Shown here one piece after another: positions 39,085-49,718 of a stretch of 64,000 bases of DNA (positions within the stretch are counted from its first letter, which is position 1; every line of letters begins with the position of its first letter). Made by a program: the position numbers and the translations under genes. The notes beneath the pieces were generated by a model. The model had not been told where the DNA came from. It saw only the letters and a program-made list of their open reading frames with translations, and searched no databases. The DNA comes from Heterobilharzia americana (Eukaryota; Platyhelminthes; Trematoda; Strigeidida; Schistosomatidae), in contig OX104134.1 in assembly GCA_944470555.2 (NCBI GenBank), positions 49,660,691-49,724,690 on the forward strand, read 5' to 3'.

Positions 39085-39245
39085 GTTCCCCAGTGGCCTA
39101 GTGGGTAACGCTTTGGTGTTTGGAGCGATGGGTACTGGGTTCGAGTCTCGGCGGTAACAAGATACCAATGGGGTGTAGATACATCCAGCTAACTAGTACC
39201 AAACAGGACGAAAACGCGTCCTGGATGCCACTGCTAGTCACCAAG
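39085..39245 (+). mobile_element. SM-alpha-like SINE with recognisable hammerhead segment
   Basis: A tRNA-like head with A box (TGGCCTAGTGGG) and B box (GGGTTCGAGTCTC) is followed at about 39178-39236 by ACATCCAGCTAACTAGTACC, AGGACGAAAACGCGTC and CTGGATGCCACTGCTAG. This matches, in order, the known Schistosoma SM-alpha hammerhead. The core CTGATGA reads CTAACTA, so self-cleavage is unlikely, but GAAA and the GTC cleavage triplet remain. Confidence 0.85.
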
Positions 39246-40061
39246 CTGAATAAGATTAACGCAGTCTTCATTTACACTAACTAATATGTTACCAAAGAAC
39301 TAATCACCGTTTTCCATTACTTATAATATGAAAAGAATTGGTTCTTTTAAAACCGTTAATACCCTGTAAAAACTACCTGTGCATTCTGTTCAGAAGTTGT
39401 AGTGTAATCTGAATCTGGCCAGAAACTGGGAAGTTTTAACTTTCACAGAGACAAAAACCAGCTTGTAATTTGTTGAGTTACCGTCTCTTTACAAATCGCT
39501 TCAAACTTACCACTGTGGCAGACAAAACTAAGAAATAGGCGCTCTTAGTCAGAAAAAAGTACGTCAAGATATGACGACATTAACTCTTGATAGAAGTAAA
39601 AATGTCAGATGATTTATTAGCATGTGGTTTAGCGATGCTATTGTCCACTGATCAAGTAAAGTTTGTAACTACAGGTTACACTAAGCTTAGGGGACAGAAA
39701 GTGTAATACCAAAATGTGAATTCCTAACATTTGCTTGAACTTCAAACGCTCATGAGGAGCGATAGCTGTACTATTATCGTATATTGTGTATACTTGTCTT
39801 CGGTGACATTTAACTAACTACGTATCTGTTCAGTCTTTGAGAACAAACTCCGACATAATTGTTTGCACACACCATTCTATCCATGAATATTTCCTTCAAT
39901 CACCCGCAACTTCGAAGACGATGGAAAATAATTCTTAGTGCCTTTTTCCTGAGAAATAGTTTTTATAACATTGAATATATTACAAAAGAAATAATAACCA
40001 TAAATAAAACTGTAAGATGAATAGCGTTCAACGTATTCATCTAAACATTACATAAACCTAC

Positions 40062-40316
40062 TTTCTTCTTTGGAATAAATAACAGCTACTGTATCCCAAT
40101 ATTCAGCTTTCTGTACATAATCGTATAACGCCTGTCCAAAAGCTAAATAATGCGGATGTACATTTAAGGCATAACCACGAGATGTTTGACGATAGCCCCA
40201 GTCAATTTGTAAATGCGGTATACCGAACTGATTGCACAAAGCTTGTACTGCTGATGAAGCATGCGGTGTTGATGGCCCGTAAACTGCGATCACCTGTCGT
40301 TCAAGAAGCTGACAGG
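40062..40316 (-). CDS. iGluR exon, amino-terminal domain lobe 1
   Basis: The acceptor ends ttag before 40316 and the donor is gtaggt after 40062. The 255 bases are phase 1 at both ends. The exon encodes CQLLERQVIAVYGPSTPHAS, then AVQALCNQFGIPHLQIDW and, near the end, YWDTVAVIYSKEE. Kainate receptors have the equivalent order: a Cys after the first helix, a V-x-x-I-F-G-P-S strand-loop, A-V-Q-S-I-C-N-x-L-G-V-P-H-I-Q, a W-K-x-V-T-V-V-Y strand. The two cysteines (first residue after the split Ala codon, and in ALCNQ) are at family positions; the former is expected to pair with a later Cys. Confidence 0.95.
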
Positions 40317-40439
40317 CTAAACGTATGATACGCGAAATCAAAATAATAGTTAGTCTTTGCAAAAATAAAAACTAACACCCAAAACATTGTAAATCAGTTG
40401 ATTTTGTTGTATGGTATGACATGTGAATAAACAATATTG

Positions 40440-40565
40440 TTTTCATCATGGACTGACATCAGTTGGGGAAGCATTGAAATTTTAGGAGCACTGGACAGCT
40501 GTTTTGTCCTGGTATAGGACTCCTCAGCAGAACGCGCTATGTCATGAATTGACAGAAGTTGGAAC
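40440..40565 (-). mobile_element. tRNA-type SINE, 3' part (minus member of an inverted pair)
   Basis: The minus strand reads TTCTGCTGAGGAGTCC, AGGACAAAACAGCTGTCC, AGTGCTCC, and ends near gatgtcagtccatgatgaa. The same order occurs on the plus strand at 40660-40760. The tRNA-like head is not visible, so it is a 5'-truncated copy. Confidence 0.75.
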
Positions 40566-40569
40566 TAGT

Positions 40570-40770
40570 GAACCACTGGAAACCGACCCGTGGCTGAATG
40601 GTTAACGCGTTCGCCGTAAAACCTGAAGGTCCTGAGTTCGGTCCCTAGCCGGTTGTGGGTGCGTACTGCTGAGGAGTCCCAAAATAGGACAAAAAAGCTG
40701 TCCAGTGCTCCCAGATTTCCAATGGTTCCCCAACTGATGTCCGTCCATGATGAATACTACTTCTAAGTTA
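40570..40770 (+). mobile_element. tRNA-type SINE with hammerhead-like segment (plus member of the pair)
   Basis: The head has GTGGCTGAATGGTTAACGCG and GAGTTCGGTCCC (A- and B-box-like). The body has TACTGCTGAGGAGTCC, AAAATAGGAC, AAAAAAGCTGTC and CAGTGCTCCC. GTCC and GGAC form a stem II and TACTG can pair with CAGTG as a stem I. The G following stem II in an active hammerhead is A here. Confidence 0.75.
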
Positions 40771-41251
40771 AAAATCGCCATTCATTTCAATATTGTTTCA
40801 TTTAGATCTTCCAATGCTTCACTACAATATACAAACCTTCCAACATTTATACAAAATATGGACCAATCAAGATAATTTGTCAGTCAATGATAACGAATTG
40901 TGTACTTTGAAATAATAATGGTGAAAGTATAAGGTTTGATAAGAATTTTGAAAATGACATGACAATGTAACCAGGTGTTTAGACAGATAAAGTAAATCAA
41001 AAAGGACAATAAATTTCCATAATACTAAAAGATGAATGCAGTGAGCAAAAAAGTTTAAATTCAAGTAAAATAACAGTTTGAAAGGAGTAATAAAAACAAA
41101 AAAAAAGAAGGGAACTGAGACTTATATAGACAATGCAGAGATAAAAATTGCAAGAATCTCAAAAACAAAGCTGCGGGTCGCTGATTCCAATTCCTAGAGC
41201 TTCAGCTATGCATAAATGGTGGGTTCGAAGAATATCGGAATCGCTCAACAT

Positions 41252-42551
41252 TGTAATTATTATAATTATTATTATTAATATTATTGTTATTATTCTCGAT
41301 CCCCTGGGTTCGTAATGGAATATTGGGCTTCAATAGCACGTCTCCAATGCGCTCTGTTCTCTGAAATATTTTGAACCTGGCTCCACGACTACCCACAAGC
41401 TCTCATTTCCTCCTCACACGATCTCCTCCATGTCACCCTCACCTCAGACGCCCAACTCGTCGCTTCCCCTTTGGATTCCACTCGACGGTCTGCCCTAGTG
41501 TGTGATGTCCCCAGTCGGCCTTCTCAGTGTATCCCCAATCCAACTCATCTACACTTTCTTCTGCATATTTGTTGGGCGATGGGTTGTTGGTTGGTTCGTT
41601 GCCAGTCAGAGGTCCTTGTTGCTTGTTCTCTCTGCCCATCCATCTGATCTTCAGTATCGAGCGTAGGCAGCTCTTGATGAATGTCTGTAGCTTGTTGGAA
41701 GTGCTTTTCGTGACACGCCAAGTCTCTGAGCCATACAGAAACACTGACTTGACTGACGTTGGTGTTGAAAATCTGGATCTTATTCATGCTTTATACTGAG
41801 TGCAGCAGATCTCCACACTGATTTCAGGCTAATGAAGGCCTATCTTGATTTCGCGATCCTGACTTTACGTCCTGTTTGCCCGCCTGTAGTTGAAACAGTG
41901 CTGCCTAGGTATGTAGGTGAAAGAGACTACTTCCTTTAGGTTTCTCCCGTTAATGGTGATTGGTGCTTGTTGTTGATGCTGTTGTTGTTGGTTGGTATCT
42001 TCATCACCTCTGTCTTCTCCACATTCACTTGAAGTCCCGTCTTCGCTGCCTCTTCGGTCAACTTGTTAGTCTTCGCCTGTAGATCTTCGAGTTTGTGCGA
42101 CAAGACATTGGACATAAATCATCATCGAGGGCGGAATCCAAATCTTTTTCTGAGGTCTTTTCATCGGTCCAGCCAGCGTATGTCCATCTTCTCGCTCCTC
42201 ACGGTTTGCTGCATGATCCAGTCCAGTCGAACACAATCAAGAATGTCATGGGTGATAGTAGGCAGCCTTGTTTCACTCCTGTCTTCACTTCAAAGGCGTC
42301 AATGAGCTTTCCATTGTGGATCACTTGGCATGTGGCGTCTTCACATAGCTGTTGAATGAGGTTGATAAAGATTAGTGGCACACCACAGTGTTGAAGCAGT
42401 TTCCGAATTACTTCTCGGTCGGCGCTGTCGAAGGCCTTCTCAAAGTCGATGAAGTTGAGGTAGAGAGTTGACTGCCATTCTATACTCTGTTCTATGATGA
42501 TGCGTAGCATAGCGTTGCAATTTCATCCACACATGATTTGTTCCTCCCGAA

Positions 42552-42586
<35 letters not shown>

Positions 42587-43315
42587 TGTTCCGGTCGTAG
42601 TTTTGAATCCAGTGCATCTTGTAGTCTCTCCAGGATGATGTGGCATCATAATTTGCTTGGGGGTGGACAGCAGCATGATTCCTCGCAAGTTCTTGCAAAC
42701 ACTGAGGTCTCCCTCCTTCGGGAGTTTGACGAGGTAGCCCTTCTTCCAATCAATCAGCAGGTACCTTCCCTTCCTTCCTTGCAAACCTTCTGCAGTAGTG
42801 GTGTGAGCATGTTCGCTGTTGTCTCTGAGCCTGTTCTCAGTGCTTCAGGACAAATTCCATCTGGTCCTGCTGCTTTCCCACATTTCAGTAGCTTTCTGGC
42901 ATTCAGGACTTCCACTTTTGTCGGAGTGTTTGTGTTCACTGACAGTTCAATGGCTGGGCTGCTGGTGGTATTTCTGGACGAGTTGCAGGTGTTGGTGGTG
43001 GTCGATTCAAGAGCTTTTTGAAATGGTCAGCCCATCGTTTCCTTTGTTTCTCTTCTTTGGTAACTAGCTTTCCTTCACTATCTTTCATTGGTCTCGTCTG
43101 AGTTGACCTCTTCCGGATAGTGACCTGGTTATTTGATATAATGTTGTCAGGTGTCTCCTACCAGCAGCCTGTTCTGCTTCACTTTCAAGTGTGTCGTTGA
43201 AGTGTCTTTTGTCTTTGCACGCACACTCTTCTTCACTTCTTTGTCCAGTGTAGTGTTTTATACGTTGCACTCAGTTCCTCTTCTCGTTGTGCATCCTTGC
43301 ACTGCTTCATCTGCT
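41252..43315 (-). mobile_element. RTE-type non-LTR retrotransposon, copy 5 (5' truncated)
   Basis: 3' end at low coordinates with an (AAT)n-type tail at 41252-41295. It covers C-terminal, RT and spacer pieces up to 43315, where it meets the 437-bp block. Lesions are as in the other copies. A 3' block near 41822-41890 matches copy 2 rather than copies 3, 4, 6 and 7. Confidence 0.95.
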
Positions 43316-43752
43316 TCTTATGAATGTGATGCAATAAATCACTTTATGGGCATCTTTGTCATCACCAGCTGAGAAGCGTCTTTGAGCGGTTCGTATTTTG
43401 GATATATACTAAAAGCTGTATGTATTAGGGTGAAGCCTGATGGGATATTATGGAAAACAAATTTGTTCGCTTACCTGTTAATAACGACAAACTGCTTCAA
43501 CCTTGGGCTACCAAATTTTCCCACCCAACATAAATGTCAATTTTCACCTTTCATTTTATTTCAATCATTTAAATATATCGTCTACATGCATTATGTACTG
43601 TAACATGTTTTGAAAATTTTTGCAACTCACTGTTTCCGGAGTTAGTAGCGAAACAAAGAAAACAATGTCACGTTATAAAGAAGTAAACTATTTTGCGCGC
43701 AAAGTTACATCATATTTCAATGCCTCGAATACTTAGCTTCAGTTGCAAATTC
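43316..43752 (-). repeat. 437-bp block joined to RTE copy 5
   Basis: Reverse complement of 21959-22395, nearly identical over the whole length, with the same junction to RTE sequence at the GCAGATGAAGCAG side. On the other side it ends in the left flank of the MITE. Confidence 0.9.
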
Positions 43753-43753
43753 T

Positions 43754-43895
43754 GGCTGACTTTAAAGGCCGCTCAAGCACCTGATGAGACAGCCAATCAC
43801 ATTGCTTTATTGTGTGGAAAATTATTGTTGCAGGCGAAGTACTGGAAGCTGATTGGTAATTTCAGCAGTTGCTGGGGTAGCTTTTAAAGTCAGCC
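43754..43895. mobile_element. Candidate MITE, 142 bp, with terminal inverted repeats
   Basis: Ends GGCTGACTTTAAA and TTTAAAGTCAGCC are perfect 13-base inverted repeats. They are flanked by CAAATTCT (43746-43753) and CAAATGCT (43896-43903), an imperfect 8-base target duplication. No coding capacity. An 8-base duplication fits hAT or Merlin-type transposons; the family is not determined. Confidence 0.72.
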
Positions 43896-46800
43896 CAAAT
43901 GCTCATACTGGCTGCATGAACTGCCCCCAACCGAATTTATGTCAGCATTTCTGATGATTATTCACTATAAACCGGGCGCTAATCCAAAACCAACTGACTG
44001 CTTCACATTATTGCTTTGAATAATGTTCTTATTAATATTATTCATATCCAATAACCATTTCGTCTGAAATTAATGTCCTCGTAGTAAACTTGCTGAGAAA
44101 TTACATGCTGAGAATGCTACACTATGTTGTACATATAGTTTGGAACAAAACGATTATTATGGTTATTATTAATTTTCAAAATGCAAATTTTTAGTATTTA
44201 GTCGCAAAACTCCAAAATTATCTTTCTGAAACCTACGTGTTCCCTCACCCAATCGTAAAAAATGATCCCAGAATATAGTGCTACTTCTAAGACTACTTTT
44301 AAAGCCTTAATGAGTTTCTTAGTCTTCCGTGATGGTTTGAATTAGCCACACTACACGCATGTACCATAGTTTCACCTTTTTGTTTGATATATAAATAGAC
44401 CAAGGACATTTGGGAAAGGAGAGATAGTCTTTTTATCAAGCTGCTAGCCCCCAAACATGGTTCGATTTGCATGTGGATACTTTGACTTAGCTATGCTCAA
44501 GCCCCTTTTGACACCACGGAGATTTAAATTATTGTCAGTTATGCAACCTTTGAAAAACAAAACAGTGAACAGATGTTTCTCCATGTTCCAAGACAATTTA
44601 TACTCTTATACCTAAATTCCTTATGCCCTTCTTTCAGTTCATCTTATGATTTCACTGTCCCAGTTACCTTAAGAAGTGGGACACAGAACGTTGGTCTAAT
44701 GTTCCATAAGATTATTCTGTTTTATTAAGTCAGTTACAAATATTGATAATCAAACCCGGTTTTTGCTGTTGAAAGAAATTTGAAGTTAAAGTATAGCAAC
44801 CATTTAGTCTCAGAATTATTCATCGCCAAAACATCTTGAGCACTACCGAAAGCTACATCGGAAACATAATTTACTGAAAAGCAACATATCAGAAGGTCCA
44901 TATACTATAGAAGTCTTTAACTTTGGTAGTTGTCTGCATCGGTAGGGGTGGCTTTAGAGGTCAGGTTAATTGTTTGAGTAATAATCGAAATTCATATGGC
45001 ATAAAAATGTTTTAGAAACTTTGTGTGTTTCTTTTTTAAAGTCATAAATATTCATAAATGTAACGGAAAAAAACTACGAGTTTTTAGCCGGGGAGTACTA
45101 ATCACTGTGATTAGCCGAAAAGGAAGCGAAGTAGTGGAAGCGAAGAAGTAGAGTACAAAGGAATAGAATAGGAAGTGTGAAAAATAAACAACAGGAAATA
45201 AGGCCCTAGTTACTTATGTACATGCGCTCTCACACAGTTTCACATGTATCCAAGATGAATATGCAAATTTTAGTCAATAAGTTAGAAAAATTTCATGAAT
45301 AGAACAGATTAAAAGATAACATGAAATCTTTCGATATGGACGATCGTTTCCTTCCATATACACCAACTTAATACTTAATGCCTACTAGTCGGTAAGAGAG
45401 TTAGCAAATAAGGAAGGGATGACGTTTCTGAAAGGGATACTTTAAACTGAAAGTGAGACAGTTACATCTTCGAGAGACCATTATTTCTCTTTCTCTTTCA
45501 TGCTTTAATTTATACAGCAGTTCGATTTTCCCCACTTAGAACGATTTCCAAATATTTGGCACATTACAGTGTGCCATTCAAATATTCCCTTCATTGATGA
45601 GCTAGATCTGTGCTGCTGAAAGGTTACTCAGAAATATGTGATCCAAACATTATCGTACTATAACTTCTGCAAGTTCAGTGGTAGGTAAGTGTTAGAAAGG
45701 TGTTTCACCCTACTGTGGTACTCATGAATTATATACCTAGAAGAAAACTCTGGAGACTGGGACGATTCCTTGGACGTTTTAGTACTGCCATATTGATTTC
45801 AATGACTGGTATGTTGGAGGCAAAACCTCTTGATGATCCTCAGAAGTAAAGCTCAACCACTAAAAGTACTACCTGAAGTTGAAAATGGAATCCAGATTAA
45901 CTTCGCATTTTCGTGTTTTGTTTACTTTTCTGCTTAAAAACAATCTTATCTCTCTTGAATTATTTTAATCACTGTTGTGACTATTCATTCTTTACAGGGC
46001 TTTTATTTAGGCCAGTGAATATCGAACGCTTACATTTCAGAGGAAATCGATGTTATGTGTGACTGCGGTCAAAACAAAAAACAGTTGCATAAGAATGTCT
46101 GCACATAGGATTGACTGGAATTCGAGTAGCTCATATACACAGGCATTTATTGTAGTTAAATAATAGTTACCAATTTCTTTAAAGACATTTTGAATGCGAA
46201 GAGTGTAAAATTTGCAGTAGCTAAGCGACAAGCTTATAAACTATTTCTATGTGAAAATGACTACAGACTGGAAGCTGTCATTCACTTGTAGGGAACAAAA
46301 CTTTCACTAGATATTTTATATTTCGTAGTACTTCTACTTGCTATGCTACTTAGACTAATCACAGTTACCCATCTAGAGATTTGGAGATGAATTTAGTCCG
46401 AAAGAATAAACTCGCAACGGTGTGGTGAATCACAGTATTAGCTCAGTAGTACCGATGAAAACAACTGATAAATGTCCTAAAGTAAGATGCAATTATGTCT
46501 CCTGAAAAGCAGCTGGATCATAGCATTCAGGAAATCAGGTCAAAGTTCACAAGTTAACGTGTGATAATTTCAAACACAGTTGCCGATATGACAGGATTTC
46601 AAATTATACTGATCTAAAGATGCTGTACAAGAGAAGAGTAAGCTTCTGTTCAGCATTTAGGATATTTCAAAGGAAATGTCCTTTTGCATTTCCCCTTGAT
46701 TCCTTAGAATTTGACAACCTCCAACAGTTCTCATTAGTCTATACTATGATGTAAGCTGACCAAGCATCTATATGCACCCAAAAGTTTTAATAAATGGAAC

Positions 46801-48359
46801 AATGATTATCTAGTCTATAAAATTGTCACTAATTCAACACCTACAAGATCACTCTAGTTAATTTATTAAGTTTATATCCCAGTATCATAGCAACAAACTC
46901 CAATTAGCCTACCATAAAAAGCAATTTTTATCAATACAACATATCAAGGACTGCAAATAAATGTCAAGATTGAAGCGGATGTTGTAGGAGGGTTGAAAGT
47001 TTAGTAGAATGAGGACTAAATACGAATATAGATTAAAACGAAAATACATAGTGGCAGTAGTAGTAGTAGTAATAGTAACAACTGTATTAAATGACACCTA
47101 AATTTCATCATGTCATCCGACGCTTCCCACTAGTTTGCGAACACACTCACCTAAAGGGACACATTTAACTATTCAAACGATGTGATCAACGTATGAGATT
47201 TTCACAGTACTCTTTTGTTTGAGAATAAACAATTCTCTTCCCCTCTTTGGTTATTCTCCTTGAGACTACTGTTCTACAGCGTTTTAAGTATGAAGATTTG
47301 GATCCTTGTTTTGGTCTATTTATAAGTTTTATCCACACACATTTTCAGTAAACACCTTTATTTTAATACACTTCACTTATCTATTTTTGTTAATCGACTA
47401 GAATTTGAATAAAATATCAAAGCAAGAACTGTTGCATGTATCATCTATAAATTACTTCCTCCTAATCAGAACTTTATTTTAAAATAAGCATGAATTATTC
47501 CGAGATATTCTAGAAATAAAAAGAGCTAATAATCAAACCAAAGAAGACTGACTTAAAAAGCTTCTTTTTGAGACAGATTTTCATACGACAATATCTTATT
47601 TCCTATTAAAATAAATACCTTCGGCTTAATTAAATCACAAAATTTTTCACGTGAAACAAAAAATAAGGAGTAAAAAAGCTCATCTTGTGGAGACAAGGAA
47701 ATAGTCACTTGAACAAATTATATTCCGTAAAAATGCCTAAAATGAAATAGCTCAATGAAATACTAGTTAAAGATTCAACTGACAGTTACTTTTATCTAGC
47801 TGTAACATCGAAGACCCTTTTCATTACGTTTTAAAATAAGCTTATAGGCCATTTAATGTTCGACAAACCATGTTATTCCAGTTTGACACTATTCTAAAGT
47901 GCACAACTCCGACTCTATATGGAACCAAACCCTGTCGTTCAGTCTTAGTGAAGAGTGCTCTGATTTTTGACCTCGGTGGTTTATAGGTACAAAGCGAAAC
48001 TGATTTGAAGACAAATGTCGAATAATGACTTCAAATTATGATCACCATACATTATTTTTGGAAATATGAGTTTATTAATTCGATTAAAATGGTTCATGTC
48101 TATTTCGTAATGAGATAGTAGAAGTGAACACAGTGAAGGCCATCGTTATGAAGAAAAACTGAAATATGGTTAGCGCTTAATTTTCACATCTTTGTCCGAA
48201 AATTATCTTAAGGCCTTATTCCCCATTCGTGAGTGGCAAAATTATCTGATTTCATTGTGCTGCTTTAAAGGCCTACTCTTCATTGCATACGAATTCCAAT
48301 GGTTTCAAGATGTTGTTAACCAAATACAAATACAGATACTCAATGACAATACTGTATAG

Positions 48360-48590
48360 AGGTCATACCACGTCATGAACCAACAGAAGTAGGAAATGTG
48401 AACAACTGGGTCCCTACCCAGTGGTTCAATGGCAGCATGCTGGCCACGTGACCCAAAGATCTTAGGTTCGACCCCTGGTGGGTAATGGGTATGCACTACT
48501 GATGAGTCCCGTCTAGGACAAAACACCTGTCAAATGCTTCCAACTTTGTAATGTTTCTCCAAATGATGTCAGTTCATGATGAATACCAAC
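48360..48590 (+). mobile_element. tRNA-type SINE with hammerhead-like core
   Basis: Head AGTGGTTCAATGGCAGC and GGTTCGACCCC (A and B box). Body GCACTACTGATGAGTCC, CGTCTAGGAC, AAAACACCTGTC, then AAATGC, and an ending near gatgtcagttcatgatgaa as in the 40.7-kb copy. CTGATGA and the stem II pair GTCC/GGAC are intact; the following G is A, and stem I is weak. Confidence 0.78.
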
Positions 48591-49195
48591 CTGAAATTGA
48601 AAATAAATTCCACAAACTTCCGAATTGAATGTTGCTAACCAGTTTATCTACTTTGAAAAGCTAAACTACACCATCGATATCTACTTTTTAAGTGTTCATT
48701 ACGCTGATACTCTCCCTTGTATTATCATGTCATCTTTAAAATAAGGACTATATTTGACCTGTAAATTGATAATTCTTCAGACAGACTGCACAGCTTTTAT
48801 TCGAAAAAGATAGACAAAATAACACTAAAAATCACTATATCACATGAAATATTTTATCCACCTCAAAACTTATTGTGGAATGAAATTAAGGCATATTTAA
48901 AAGCAAAAATGAATTGTCATAGATGTTTCTAGTCTCTGACTGTAATCGAATTCACCCTAACTTGGTATATATGCATGCAGCGAGTAAATACACGTAAGTT
49001 GATTGTACTATGTGGTGAAATATTGACTACGACAGCAATACTGTGAACTACTGGAAAGTTCCCACCATTATTTCCGGCTATGTTAGTCGGTCAAATAATA
49101 TGAAGGCAATATAAGGACCCTGACTTTGATCTAACTACTTACAAAGCCAAAAAACGTTTATCCGCAAAATTCCAAACGTATCCTGAAGGTAACTT

Positions 49196-49259
<64 letters not shown>

Positions 49260-49268
49260 TATATATAT
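49196..49268. repeat. (AT)n microsatellite
   Basis: About 60 bases of pure alternating AT, with short interruptions at the right end (gcatatatatatgtg). Confidence 0.98.
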
Positions 49269-49550
49269 GTGCACTACTGATGCCTTAGGAAACCAGATGT
49301 ATTTTCTCCAGTCATACATCTACTCAATGTTGCAGGAGAATATAGCAGTTGATGTTATTCGTAGTTCACCTTTACGCATCAATACCTTTTTGGACCTAGC
49401 TTTTTATCAGAAGCAGAAGATAATTCATGCTAGAATCTACCAATTGTTTTCCATTATGAAATGATCAAAGTAACAAGTATACATTTATGACAAACAAAAT
49501 TATTCCCATTATAGTGAATCACACAAGGGGGAGTAAGATGTATCACATAC

Positions 49551-49718
49551 CTTTACGAGTTGCTTCGAAACTGTCGTCTCCATCAATTGTCTCTATAATC
49601 GGTATAAGCTGGAACCGATGATTTGATGAATCGTGTTGTTGTAGAAGTTTATTAGCTGCTTGTATACTCTTCTTAAAACAGATCTCTTGTGCTACATCAT
49701 CTTTTTCGATTAAAGCAC
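49551..49718 (-). CDS. iGluR exon, start of amino-terminal domain
   Basis: Acceptor tttgttttcag precedes 49718 and donor gtatgt follows 49551. The exon has phase 1 at both ends (2 + 55 codons + 1 base). It reads GALIEKDDVAQEICFKKSI and ends DSFEATRK. This corresponds to the iGluR block where a GGIF-type strand is followed by the first helix and ends at D-S-F-E-A-S-K-K. The first codon is split, probably a Gly shared with a preceding exon that carries the signal peptide. The last base G joins CC of the next exon to make Ala, giving the family sequence K-A-C. The preceding exon was not located. Confidence 0.9.

Larger units (their letters stand above)
29310..40061 (-). other. iGluR intron (10.8 kb)
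   Basis: Holds RTE copy 4 split by PLE-D (29783-34912) and an SM-alpha-like SINE (39085-39245). Nothing recognisable at 34920-39080 or 39250-40060. Confidence 0.8.
40317..49550 (-). other. iGluR intron (9.2 kb)
   Basis: Holds an inverted SINE pair (40440-40770), RTE copy 5 with its 437-bp block and a MITE (41252-43903), a SINE (48360-48590) and an AT microsatellite (49196-49268). Nothing recognisable at 44000-48350. Confidence 0.8.
1..49718 (-). other. Gene span: kainate/AMPA-type ionotropic glutamate receptor (partial, 8 exons)
   Basis: Eight minus-strand exons join in frame into about 420 residues. They follow the order of an iGluR: amino-terminal domain (periplasmic-binding-protein fold), then the first residues of the S1 glutamate-binding lobe. 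The product should be a glutamate-gated cation channel subunit in the neuronal or muscle plasma membrane. Recognisable blocks in order are DSFEATRKACQLLERQ, VYGPSTPHASSAVQALCNQ, GANITTFSILHP, HSALLYDGLSLLAMGV, GLTGPFQFDGHGWRSN and LRITTQE followed by EKPYMMYKGK. These match kainate and AMPA receptors, with kainate type the closer fit by eye. Intron phases are 1,1,1,0,0,0,0 across the junctions seen. The signal-peptide exon is missing upstream; the remaining S1, pore (M1-M4) and S2 lie beyond base 1. Introns are mostly 3-11 kb and full of retroelements. Confidence 0.92.
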
